Part shown: one piece after another, positions 20,258-30,928 of the stretch | How the letters are laid out: each line of letters opens with the position of its first letter | How positions within the stretch are numbered: position 1 is the stretch's first letter | NCBI RefSeq assembly: GCF_023343835.1 | Contig: NC_064434.1 | Location: 5,933,505-5,997,504, forward strand | Direction: 5' to 3' | Length of the DNA: 64,000 bases | DNA from: Lagopus muta | Taxonomy: Eukaryota > Chordata > Aves > Galliformes > Phasianidae | The notes under the pieces: model-generated | What the model was told of the DNA's origin: nothing | Database searches by the model: none | Seen by the model: the letters and a program-made list of their open reading frames with translations, nothing else | Made by a program: the position numbers and the translations under genes

Positions 20258-23200
20258 TCACAGCCGAGATACCCTCAGCATGGCTCCATCTGGAGGGAGG
20301 CCCTCCAACCACTCCACCAGGATTTTGTTCAGGGCCGCAGGCCTGGGGGGGATGCAGAGAGTAGGGTTGGAGTTGGCATAGAGTGGGGGTCCAGCCCTGG
20401 GTCCCCCTTTCCAGCCCTCACCTCTCCATCTGTGTCCAATGGCCACACGCCTCCAGGTGCCCCCGGCGCAGCTGTGGGATCTTTGGGGGGAAGCAGGAGG
20501 GGGCTGGGCCAGGAGCAGACCCCCTCCTGCCTCTGCTGAGGAAGGAAATACCACCCCTTCCCCTCTAGGCCCCACCTGATGCCCACCTGATGCCCTCCTT
20601 ATCCCACCCTTATCCCCCCATCCCCTCTTATCCCCCTTATTCTTCCCACATTCCCTTATCCCCTCCTTATTTCCCCCTTTTCCTTCCCTAACCTGTTTCT
20701 TATTTCTCCCTTTATATCCCTGTATTCTCCTCATCCCCCTTTGTTCTTTCCATATTCCCCTCATCCTCCCTTATTCCCCTCCTTATCCTTCCCCCTTATT
20801 CCCTCCTGATTCACATTCTAATTTCCCTCTTATCCCTTTCTTATTCCTGTTTTAGTCCTCCCCATTCCTCCCTTATTACTCCCCCTTTATTCTTCCCTTA
20901 TTCCCCCTTTACTCTTCCCTTATTCCCCCCTTATTCCTTCCTTATTCCTCCCTTATCCTCCCCCTATTCCTTATTTATTCTTCCCTTATTCCCCTCGGTT
21001 CCTCATTACCCCCTTCTTATTCCTTCCTTATTCCCCAATTATTCCTCCCCTTCTTTACCCACCCTTTATTCTTCCTCTTACCCCCTCCGCAACCCCCTGC
21101 AACCCTCCTTAACTCCCCACATCCCACACCCCAGCCCATATCCCAGCATAATTCCCACCCCCAGAGCTCCATTCCCATTGGAGCTCCCACGGAAGCATCT
21201 CCACCCCAATGGCTTTGGGATGGGGCCACACATACCCACTCCTCCATGCCCTTGCTCATGCTGGGGAACAACACCACATCCTTCCCCGCTGTCACCATCA
21301 GTGCTGGCATGAGGATCTGCAGGGGACACATAGGGTGACACTTATCTGAGTTGTGGTGGCCCCACACACTGCTTCTATGAGGGAGATCCCCGTGCCCACC
21401 TTCCTGTCCTTGGCTGAGAGTGCCCACTGCCAGTTGGGTCTCATGTTCCAGTACCAATTCAGTGGACCCCTGAGGAAAGGGAATGGGGAATTGGAGCACA
21501 GCTCCACTGATTCCATTGTCCAGCCCATGACACGGCCCTACAGAGGCACAGCACTGCTCCTACCTGAAGCCAGACCTCTGGAAGCGCTCGATGTAGTACT
21601 GCAGCACAGCACCATGCAGGATGAGGCTCTCAGGAATGTCCTCTGGGAAGCCGACCAGCAGCCCCCCTACAGCACAGAGCAGGGCAATGGGAGCATGGCC
21701 AACCCCCAGCTCAGTCCTACTGCAGAGCTGTGCCCCCAAGAAGCCCCATACCTCGCTCCTGGACACCACGTATGCCAGGTACCGAGCGCAGGCGGTCCTG
21801 AAAAGATGGCACAATGCTAGGGGGGGTCATCCATGGCCAACGTGGGGCTGTGAGCCCCTCCTTGCCATGAGTCAGCACCAAGCATTGCTGCACCCCAAAG
21901 GATGCAGAAACCATACCTTCCCTCAATGTTCCCCTTCCCTCAGTGCATTCACTTCCTCAATGCACCCCCTTCCTCAATGCACCCCCTTCCTCAATGCACC
22001 TCCTTTCTCAAAGCACCCCCTTCCTCAAAGCACCCCCTTCCTCAAAGCACCCCCTTTCTCAAAGCACCCCCTTCCTCAAAGCACAGCTTTGCAGTGTCTC
22101 ATCACTCTACAGGGCTGTGAGCCCCACACTGCTCACAGAGATGCGTTCACTCTGGTCCCTAGTGATGGCAGCTCAATGCAGGCTGTGCTGCAGGCAGAAA
22201 GGGCAGCAGACGCAGGTGGAGCGTGCCTGAAGAGCACTGTAGGCAGTATAAAGCCATCCCCAAATTCTTCTGCTCACCTCCCCCCAGGTTTATCCTTTTC
22301 CCTCCCAGCTCCTCTCCTACCTCTGGGCGGATGGAACGGATAAGGGCTTTCAGGGTACGGCCGATGTCTTTCTCCAGCTCAGCCTCTGCGACGCCCTGCA
22401 GTGTAAGATGGGGCAGTGGGGTGATATTGGGTGCCCCATGGCACTGGGATGGCACTGGGAGTCCAGCCATGGGGTAGGCAAAGACTGTGCACATTAGGGA
22501 CCCCAACATGGGCAGGTCCCTCATTTCTGACTCACCGGCTCCTGGAAGTAGAACTGGTAATCAAACATAGGGAAGCTTTTCATCTTCTCCACGATGTCCT
22601 CTGTGGGGTCTGCTGGTCGGTATGGGGTGTTCAGTGAGGCCACGGCCCTAGGACAATGCGGGGAGCATAGTCACCATAGGGAGCAAAGCCAGGCACCCCC
22701 TGCAGGATGAAAGGCAATGGGGCACTCCCTGCAGAGATGGTTGCTGACCCCAAAAGGGCAGTGAGGTATGAACCCACCTCACTCTCTCGGGGTAGAAGAG
22801 GGCCATGTTCCAGACCACTGCACCACCCCAGTCGTGACCGATGAACACGGCTTGTGGGATGCCCTGCAGGACAGGGACAGGAAGGGGGACCATAAGTGTG
22901 TCCCCATGGAGAGCATTCCACTGCATTCAACACCAAAAAGAGCATCCTGCTGAGCATATCCCCAAGGAGGGCATCCCATTGAGTGCATTCCCAAGAGAAC
23001 GTTCCATTGAGCTCATCCTCATGGTGAGCATCCCAGTGAGCGTGTCCCCAAGGACAGCATCCCATTGAGCTCATCCCCATGGCCAGCATCCCAGTGACTA
23101 CATCCCAAAGGAGAGCATTCCGATGAACACAAACCCAAGGTGAGCATCCCACTGAGTATATCCCTAATGAGAGCACTCTAGTGAGTGCAACCACAAGGTA

Positions 23201-26200
23201 AGCATCCCATTGAGCCCAATGACCACCCCCCACTTAAAGCAGAGACTGGCACCCTAAGCACTGAGCATGGAGAGCTTTGCCTTCCCCAAAAAGCATTAAA
23301 AAAAAGATCAGAGAACAGCAGTTTTCTCTTTCTTTTGTGGGGCCTTTCGCTACCAGTGGGATGAGGATGGAGGAGAGGGTAGAGCGTGGGGTTCTGCAGG
23401 GGGACTTATGGGGACCAGCCCCCAGGTGACAGTGGGATGTAGGGTTGGGAGGAGCTGGCAGCACCCTGCAGGGCAGCCAGATCCTACACCCACTGCTCTG
23501 CTCCCCACATTTCCTTTCTCCTCACTGACCCCCGCGGGCTCCTACAAACAAATCCAATTAAAACACCAGCTCGCAACAACGAAGCAGACGCTCTGTAATT
23601 AGCTGATGTTTAGAAATATAATTAAAACTCCCTTCCAGCAGCAAGAGCTCCCTGAGGATGGCAAGGGGGGAAGCTGAGGCTGGCAAGGCTCTGTGCTGTG
23701 GTTTAACCCTCTCCCAAAAGGGGGATGGGAGCTGAAACCCTATAAAAAGGGGATGGGGGCTGCCAGGTTGAGTACTCCAGGATCTGCTGTGATTCCAAAG
23801 GGTTTGCCATGGGATGATGCTCCCGTGGAGGTGGGTACCATATCCCTATACTCAGCTAAAGACTGGAGGAGGCAACACAGAACAGGAGCTGACAGACCCT
23901 ATAGGGATATCCCTATAGATCTTGGGAGACACGAGCATCCCTGTCCTGAAGTTCACAACTACAGCATACAGGGAGAGCACAAGCTGCAGAGATATGGAGG
24001 CAGGTGGTGGGGGGCTCTTACCAGTTTTTCCAGGAAAACGGTAAGGTCCTGGAGGATGGAGAAGATTGGGGTCAGAGGGTTCCACATCCCAGCGTTAAGC
24101 AGAGGCTGAAGTCCCCCCCATGGGTCTCACCCATAAGCAGTAGCAAAACCCAGGGCTCCAGCTCCAGCTCTCCCATCTGTATTTGGCACCACAGCTCCTT
24201 ACCTTACAGATCTGCTCTTGGGAATACTCTTCTATCTCTGCACAAAAGACAGAATTCCCATCATTGCAGCATTCCCATTTATCTAAAGGGATCACGACAG
24301 CCCCTCTGCCTCCCCAGGGTGAAAGAGCCCTGTGCCCAACACCACCCAGCTGGGTACAACAGCAGACACTATGCCCTGAGCCCCTCATCCAGTGCAAAGG
24401 GATGGGAACAACACTGGGATGCTCATGGTACATTCTGGTCCTATGGGGAAGGATGGGTACTGCTCACCTGGCGGTGCTGTGGACTCGCCGTAGCCCTTCA
24501 TCTCCAAAGCAATGACACGGAAGCCAGCATCAGCCAGGGCAGGAATCTGAGAAAGCAAGCAGTAAAAAACATGGAAACCTCCAAAAGGAAAGCAGAAAAC
24601 CACAGAAACCTCCAAAAAAAGGCACGTGGCAATGCCTGGTGTGTCACCACGCCAACATAGCCATCCCATTTCCCCATCCCCTTACCTGGTAGCGCCAGGA
24701 GAGCCAGGACTCGGGGAAGCCGTGGCACAGGCAGATAGCAGGGCCATGCCCCATCTCCACGAAGTGCAGCTGCACACCGGGCTGTGGGGACAGAACCCTC
24801 AGCAACCTCAGAGCCCCCTGGGTGCTTCTGAGCCACATGCATGGCAGTTAGCCATAGGGTGGATGGGGAACACCATGCAGCACAGTCCCTCCAGCACAGT
24901 GTGATGCCAGGTGACAAATCCTCACCTATGTCCCAGTGCCCTCAGTAGCACATTTGTCCCCACCACAATTTGCTGTCTCTCTTACCCGGATGGACACATA
25001 TCCATGGCTCATGGTGGCTGGATCACAGGCAGTCGGCAATGGTTCTTCTTGCTGGAGAAGCTACGGGGCAAGGAGAGCTGCCAAGCTGAAGTACTGCATC
25101 TGCTAGTGCTGAGCTTCCAGTGTCACCCAGCACTGCCATGCAGGCACTGTAGCACTGGATGCAAGGTCACAGCATGATGCTCCACAAGTTGCTCATGGAT
25201 GGAGAAACTGTGCCTGCTTCCTCTTCCCATCAGCACTGGACACCCAAAGCTGTGCCCCCACCCTAATACTGCTGATCCTAAGTCAGAGAATAGCGATCCA
25301 ACCTCTTCCCAGATCCCATACAGCAGAACCCAATAGGCTCTGATGAACCAGGGGGGGTCAAGGTGTCCCCACAGCACCACTACATACCTGCACGCCTGAC
25401 AGCTCCTGCAGCTCCTTCAGGACGGTGTCGGTGTCCCTGACGAGTATGGTGGCCATTCCCATCTCTCGGGCTGGCTTCAAGTTCTCCCCAATGTCATCCA
25501 GAAAGATCACCTGGAGCAGATCCCAGACAAAGGGATTCAGAGATCCCAAGGGTGCTTGGGCCTACAGGCACCCCTGGGTCCCAACTTCCCCACCCATAGT
25601 AGGGTGCCTAGCACCACAGGCATGGGCTTTGGAGATCCCCAAGGAGGAGAGCCTACAGCCTCTCTGGGCACCACCACCACCAGCATCTTGGAAGCTGTAG
25701 GGAACGGTGGTGACCCCATACCTCCTGTGGCTGTGCCTGCAGCAGCTCCAGGGTGTAGGTGTAGATGCGGGGATCTGGCTTGTGCAGCCCCACACGGCAT
25801 GATTCAATGACCAGGTCGAAGTGCCGCTGCAGCACATTCAGCAGAGAGGAGGTGAAGAGCCGCCCCGCACTGTCATCCACCCAGTTGTTGGTGAAGACAC
25901 AGGTCTTAAACCCTGGGGAAAGGCAGAGATGAGGGAAAGCTTCATGACTGCGACACAGGCTGCCCAGAGAGGCTAAGGGTCTCCTTCCCCAAAGATATTT
26001 TAAAGCCGTTTGGATGCAATCATGGGTACTGTATTGTAGAGTCACTAAGGTTGGAAAAGATCTCCAAGATCATCAGGTCCAACCGTCAACCCATCACCAC
26101 CATGCCCACTCAGAATCATAGAGTCACAAAGGTTAAAAAAAGAGCTGTCATCAAGTGCAACCATCAACCCATCCCCAACACACCTACTAAACTGTGTCCC

Positions 26201-29017
26201 TAAATAGAATCATAGAATTGTTAAGGTTGAAAAAGGCCATCAAGATCATCAAGTCTGTCTGGCAATCCACTACCACCATGCCTACTTCCAGAATCATAGA
26301 ATCATCAAGCTTGGAGAAGAGCTCTAAGAACATCAAGTCCAATCATGGATCCATTCCCACCATGCCCACTAAGCCATATCCCTAAATAAAATCATAGATT
26401 CACTGAGGTTAAAGATGACCTCCAAGATCATCAAGGCTCTGCTTGGTAACAAACCAAGCACGCCCCAACACTACCCAGGAGCACCAAAACCACCTAAAGG
26501 CGCAGCCTTTCCTGTCTCCAAGCATTGAAAGATGATGGCCTCAAATTTGCACCAGGGGAGGTTCAGGTTGGATATTAGGAAGCATTTCTTCTCATAAAGA
26601 GCAGTGCTGCAGTGGCACAGCTGCTCAGGGAGGTGGTGGGGTCACCAAACCTGGAGGTGTTTCCAGAACCGTGGGGATGTGGCACTGAGGGACGTGAGCA
26701 GCGGGCCCGGTGGGTTGGGTTAGGGTTGGACTTGGGGATCTGAGAGGTTTTTTCCATCCTGAATGAGCAGGGACACCCCACAGCTCCCCAGCACCCACCA
26801 TTCCTCCGGAGCGTTCTGGCAGCCTGCAGCAGTGGGGCATTGAGGGTGCTCTTGGCTGCTATGTCCTCAAACACATGGGCGATGGAAAAGCTGGTTGGTA
26901 ACGTGATGCCTGCAGTGGAGGCCTGCTGCCTGCAACCCTCATCCACCTCTGAGACGAGCTGGAAAACATCCCACATCCCATCAGAGACAGTCCTGTGGCG
27001 AGGCAGCACCCGTAGCCTCGCACCTCACTTTCACCAGCTGCATCCCACAAAACCAAAGGGTTCAACTCCAGACCCTTGACCCTTCCATTCCATATAGGGG
27101 CAGCTGATGGACACCCCCACTCTGTGCTCAACCACTCACCTGGGACAGGGTGATCTGCCCCCGCATCACCTTGTTGTGGGGGCTGTCAGAACCACCTGCA
27201 AACAGGACATCCCGCAAGAAATTCCTACAAAAGGAAGAGAGGGGGGTGCTGCAGTCAGGGGACACTCCAGGACCCGGGGGTGAAAACCAAAACCCCAAAG
27301 CTTGGGGGTGGTAGCCCTATGTCTGGAGGGTACCCCAAAACCAAGGGGTAGGCACGGCAAAACCAGATGGTGGGATACCCCACAATCAAATGGAAGGGGA
27401 TACCACAAAGCCTAGAAGGGGGAATCCCAAATCTTGAAGGGCCACCTCAAAAGCAAAGGGGGTCCCCCAAAACCAAGGGGTCAGTACTCCAATACCAAGG
27501 GGGGGGGGGGGGTGGCATCCCAAAGCCTGGGGGTGCTCCCCAAAACCAAAGGTTAGGTACCTCAATACCATGAGGGCAACCCAAAACCAAAGGAGGAACC
27601 TCAAAGACTGGGGGGAGTACCCCAAGCCTCCAAAGAGGTGACCCCCTGAACCAAAAGAGGGCATCCCGAAACCAAGAAGGGGCATCCCAAAGTCAATAAG
27701 GGGCATCCCAAAGCCTGGGGGGCACCGCACTACCAAGGGGAGTATCACAAAACCAAGGGGAGAGCACCCCAAAACCTGGAAGGGGGCACCCCAGGACTGA
27801 ACATTGGGCACCCCAAGACTGGGGGGGTGCGAGAGATGCATCAGATGGAGGTGGCTCTGAGCACCAACCCCCTCCATCCCCATCATAGGGGCGCAGGGAG
27901 GCCGCCCATCCATTCCAGCTGGCAGCTCAATTACTTCGCATCTCAGTACAATGCAGGGCAGATTGGCCAAGGAGAAGAGAAAACAGCCGAGAGCGAGGAA
28001 TTGTGCAAAGCTGCAGCTCAGGGAAAATAATTGTCCCTATCAGGAGCTCACGAAGGGCCTTCTGAGGCAGCAATAAAATAAAATCACAGCGCTGGCTCCG
28101 GGACAGAACTCCTTCGGGTCGATTTCCCCGTGCCAGCGAGATCGGTGTCGCCGATTTTTTTTCGTAATGAGGTGAAGGATGAAATGTTTCATCGGCTGAT
28201 AATGGAGGAATTTATTGCTCCATCTGCTCTGCTGCATTTGTATTGCTTAACTCGTTGCTTCAGCTCTGCAAATCGCACCGAAATGCATCGCTGTGCTGAA
28301 ATCCCACTGCCCTCCCCCCGCCCCGCACACGTCAGGTGGTGCAACCAGCCCCGACCTGTTCTGCTCACCCTCAGGAGCTGATGGCGTTGTGAAGTTCCCA
28401 AAATCAAATAGGGCAAAGGGTTCCCAAAGGTCTCCGGGATCAGAATGGGGTGAAACACCCCAATTCGGGCAGTGTGAAGGCTGGCACGGAGCACTTCAGG
28501 GGGTGCAACGACTTATGTCGGGTCTCAGACAGCGCAGCCCCACTGAAGGCATAAGGGAGGGGCTGATGGCTTCCCCCTTCCAAGTTGGGGTGTTTGGGGC
28601 TCTTCATGAACAAAAACATATTTATTTCTCCTCCCACACCCATCAGGCGCTCTTCTCCACCTCTACGTCAACGTCCTCTATAGAAATCTCCAATTTTAGG
28701 GGGGGGTTAACCCCCATCCTGCACTCCACCCCCTCCCCCACCCGTCCCGTCGGGTTTATCGCTGAGACCCCGCACACTCCGCGCGTGCGGCGACCGCACA
28801 CACAACATCGCCGCTTCGTCTCCACGTGTCTCCGGCTGACAGGCGCTCCGCTGTCAAGCGGGCGGGCGACTCTTAGGACTCCGAGCCGCAACCCACAGAG
28901 CGATGCCGAGCCGTACCTGGGCAAGGCGTATCTCCGCTCGCAGGAGCCCAGAAAGTGCTGCAGGCCGGGCTCGAAGAGCACTCCGCCTAAATCGAACAAC
29001 GCAAACCGCCGCGCCAT
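20258..29017 (-). CDS. EPHX2: Soluble (bifunctional) epoxide hydrolase 2, complete 19-exon gene (559 aa)
   Basis: Hydrolyses lipid epoxides such as EETs to diols in cytosol and peroxisomes; the N-terminal HAD domain is a lipid-phosphate phosphatase in mammals. Exons: 29017-28917, 27224-27140, 26958-26799, 25912-25722, 25510-25388, 25051-24986, 24781-24686, 24546-24468, 24237-24203, 24048-24022, 22863-22778, 22647-22536, 22395-22321, 21797-21752, 21666-21564, 21469-21400, 21316-21236, 20480-20422, 20342-20258; 1680 nt in phase. Hydrolase catalytic set intact: D332 (GHDWGG), Y380, Y468, D498, H526. Phosphatase residues T123, N124, K160, D184 and D185 are kept, but motif 1 is FDLGG, so D9 is present and human D11 is Gly. 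This predicts weak or no phosphatase activity. The C-terminal SRL is a plausible PTS1. Exon 10 is a 27-nt microexon. Confidence 0.97.
20570..21075. repeat. Polypyrimidine low-complexity tract in EPHX2 intron 17
   Basis: Around 500 bases almost wholly C and T on the plus strand, with TTATTCCC/CTTATCCC words repeated irregularly. The transcript strand is therefore purine-rich (GGAATAA/GGGATAA). Confidence 0.85.
21925..22085. repeat. 17-bp minisatellite in EPHX2 intron 13
   Basis: Eight or nine near-perfect copies of TTCCTCAAAGCACCCCC, with an older AATG variant in the left half and AAAG in the right half. Confidence 0.9.
22905..23215. repeat. 30-bp minisatellite in EPHX2 intron 10
   Basis: About ten diverged copies of a unit built on AGCATCCCATTGAGC followed by a CCCCAAGG-type half. 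Confidence 0.8.
23545..23645. promoter_or_regulatory. AT-rich unique block in EPHX2 intron 10, candidate regulatory element
   Basis: Contains CCAATTAAAA, GTAATTAGC and ATAATTAAAA, homeobox-type words, in otherwise GC-rich intron DNA. No repeat homology was seen. Inference only. Confidence 0.2.
25955..26036 (+). mobile_element. CR1 LINE internal fragment in EPHX2 intron 3
   Basis: GGCTGCCCAGAGAGGCTAAG, then AAAGATATTTTAAAGCCG, a typical upstream part of the CR1 3' region. Confidence 0.75.
26037..26440 (-). mobile_element. Four tandem CR1 3' tails, reverse orientation, EPHX2 intron 3
   Basis: The AATCATAGAATTGTTAAGG-type tail, with AAGATCATCAAGTCCAACC and CCACCATGCCCACTAA, restarts at about 26037, 26114, 26208, 26290 and 26388. 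Confidence 0.9.
26515..26770 (+). mobile_element. CR1 LINE 3' fragment in EPHX2 intron 3
   Basis: GAGGTTCAGGTTGGATATTA, GGAGGTGGTGGGGTCACC and a TTTTTTCCATCCTGAATGA end. Confidence 0.92.
27240..27830. repeat. Degenerate minisatellite in EPHX2 intron 1
   Basis: About 590 bases of diverged tandem units around ACCCCAAAACCAAGGGG with variable spacers, including a run of 14 G near 27507. Confidence 0.8.
27890..28290. promoter_or_regulatory. Repeat-free intronic block 0.6 kb downstream of the EPHX2 promoter
   Basis: Complex sequence between the intron-1 minisatellite and the CpG island, with ATTTATTG, AATAAAATAAAATC, GTAATGAGG and several CpGs. Its texture suggests a conserved element. No conservation data were available. 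Confidence 0.2.
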
Positions 29018-29330
29018 GACTGCCGCCACCGCCCGGTCTCGAACCCGTGACCTCCACTCAACCGCCTGAAGGCCGCGCCCTCCGCCTCGCCCCCTTCCCA
29101 TAACCACGCCCCTCGATGCTTTAGGCCGCGCCCCCTGCCCTGTGACCACGCCCCCTCCCAGCAGCGCCGCGCAGGTCCTAGCGCCGCCGGCCCGCTCCCT
29201 CCGGCACTCAGCACAGGCACGCTCACCCATAGGTGTGTCCTTCCGGGGGACATCCCGACATGAGAACGCTCCTCGGCCCCACCACCGCCCTCTCGGGGCT
29301 GTGGGACCCCTGATACCCCGTGGTTTTGGG
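28700..29330. promoter_or_regulatory. EPHX2: CpG-island promoter of EPHX2
   Basis: CpG-dense segment covering exon 1 and its upstream side, unlike the CpG-poor flanks. Upstream of the ATG there are several CCACGCCC boxes (Sp/KLF type), within two imperfect copies of a roughly 45-base module between 29064 and 29160. No TATA box was seen, as usual for such promoters. Confidence 0.75.
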
Positions 29331-30285
29331 GTAGCGGTCTGCCAGGTCCTCACGAGTGCCCAAATCTGTTGGCTTTTGCCCTACGTTACATTTTGGGGGG
29401 CATTAACAAGGAGGTCCTGCAGCCATTTCGGCTCCTGCTGCACCCCTCGGGTTTACACACGTATGCACCCATACGTGCATACACACCTGCACATACACGC
29501 ATACACACCTGCACACCTGCATGCATGTGCACACGCACACAAACATGCATATCTGCATGCACATGTATACAAACACACACAGAAATGCAGGTCTGCATGC
29601 ACAAGCTTGCAGACACATTCACACAAGCACGCACAGAAAGCACCGTATGCCCCATCAGTCACATGTGTGCACACTGAGCACATCCACACGCTTAGCACAT
29701 GCGTGCACACGTGTGCACACTGTCTGGCCATGTTGCTCACAGCTGTACCCCTCCCAGCTTTGTAATACACACGGATCCCCCTCTGGGGGGCTGCACGACC
29801 CCATACATCCCACTCCAGACCTGAAAGCTTGGCCCGCTCAGTGCTGAGCACAGTGTGTGTGTGCACATGCGTGTGCACATGTGCGTGGGCTGGCCCAGCC
29901 TCCAGAGCACAGATCCCACTGCAGGACCATCGTCTCGCCTTGCAGTGAGTGGGATGGGGGCTATGGGGGGTGGGAAGGGAGCAGTGCCACCCCTGGTGCC
30001 TCAGTTTCCCCAACTGCAAAATGAACAGTGGGGTTGAAATGCTGGAACAAAGGGGGGGGTTGTAGAGTGTATGCTGGGGAAGGGGGGTTATTGCAGCGTT
30101 GCAAACAAAGTGCATGGGGACCAGGGGCCATTCCCTGCTTGGGGGCTGGGGAGGGTGGGAATTTCTTTGGGTTGGGGGGAAGAATTGTTCTGGGTGGGAT
30201 CTGAGCACCCGTGAGCTGTGCTTTTCCCAGCTATGGGCATCCAGTTGCTTTGCTCAGTGCCCCCCACCCACCCGTGCCCCACCCG
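29331..30285. other. Spacer between EPHX2 promoter and the orphan plus-strand gene
   Basis: No coding exon was recognised. 29450-29740 and 29850-29890 are alternating purine-pyrimidine, CA/TG and GCATGC-rich DNA. The remainder is unique. Confidence 0.5.
29450..29740. repeat. CA/GCATGC-rich alternating purine-pyrimidine tract
   Basis: Irregular CACACA, GCATGCAC and ACACCTGC words repeated for about 290 bases. This is potential Z-DNA. Confidence 0.75.
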
Positions 30286-30336
30286 GATAAAAGCTCCTTA
30301 CCCAGCTTCTGGCAAAGCCTGGACCCCTGACAGGCA
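30286..30336 (+). promoter_or_regulatory. Candidate TATA box and leader exon of the orphan secreted gene
   Basis: GATAAAAG at 30286-30293 is followed about 43 bases later by a donor GGCA|GTGAGT at 30337. That would make a short untranslated first exon (about 30316-30336), joined to the acceptor at 30922. Confidence 0.35.
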
Positions 30337-30928
30337 GTGAGTTCCCCAAAGCAAAAATCCGAAAGCATTTTGGGGAGGAAGGAGAGGAAAAGAAGAGTTT
30401 TGCTGGCTTTGGCCAGGATGGAGCCCGGCTCTCTGTGCCAGCAGACGCTGTGCTGAGACCCAGCCAGTTCATGGCAGGGCCGGGTGCCACGGCGCTGCGG
30501 TCTCTGAATGGCATCTCCGGTCCTTCCCCAACGCTTCAGGGCGCTTTGCTTTGGTCTCCGCCCCTCCAGCCCCGCTGCCAGCGGTTTCCACTGGTTTCCA
30601 GCGTTGGTTTTGGAAGAGCCGAGCTGTCTGCTGCTCCCCACCGCGGCCCCTCTCTCCTGCATGGAGGGGAGTTGGAGAGGCAGGATCAGCTCCAGCCCCC
30701 TTGTGCCTCAGTTTCCCCCCCTTTGCATTTTGGCACATAGCATCCCCCAGATCCTAAATCCCAGCAGCCAAAAAGTTTGCCATCCCTTATAGGAAAAGAA
30801 GTGTCCCTGAGGGATTTTGCTGTTTGCAAAATGAAATCTGAGGGTCCCTGGTGGGATGCAGAAGGGACCCCAAGAGCATCCCAGCCCCACTGCGGGGTGC
30901 TGACGCCCACCTCTCCCCATAGGACACC

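Noticed and set aside
21925-22085. CRISPR-like regular repeats
   Set aside because: The units are contiguous without unique spacers, in an animal intron. It is an ordinary minisatellite.
23735-23755. TATA-like CCCTATAAAAAGG in EPHX2 intron 10
   Set aside because: No downstream exon, start or CpG enrichment on the plus strand, so it is probably chance.
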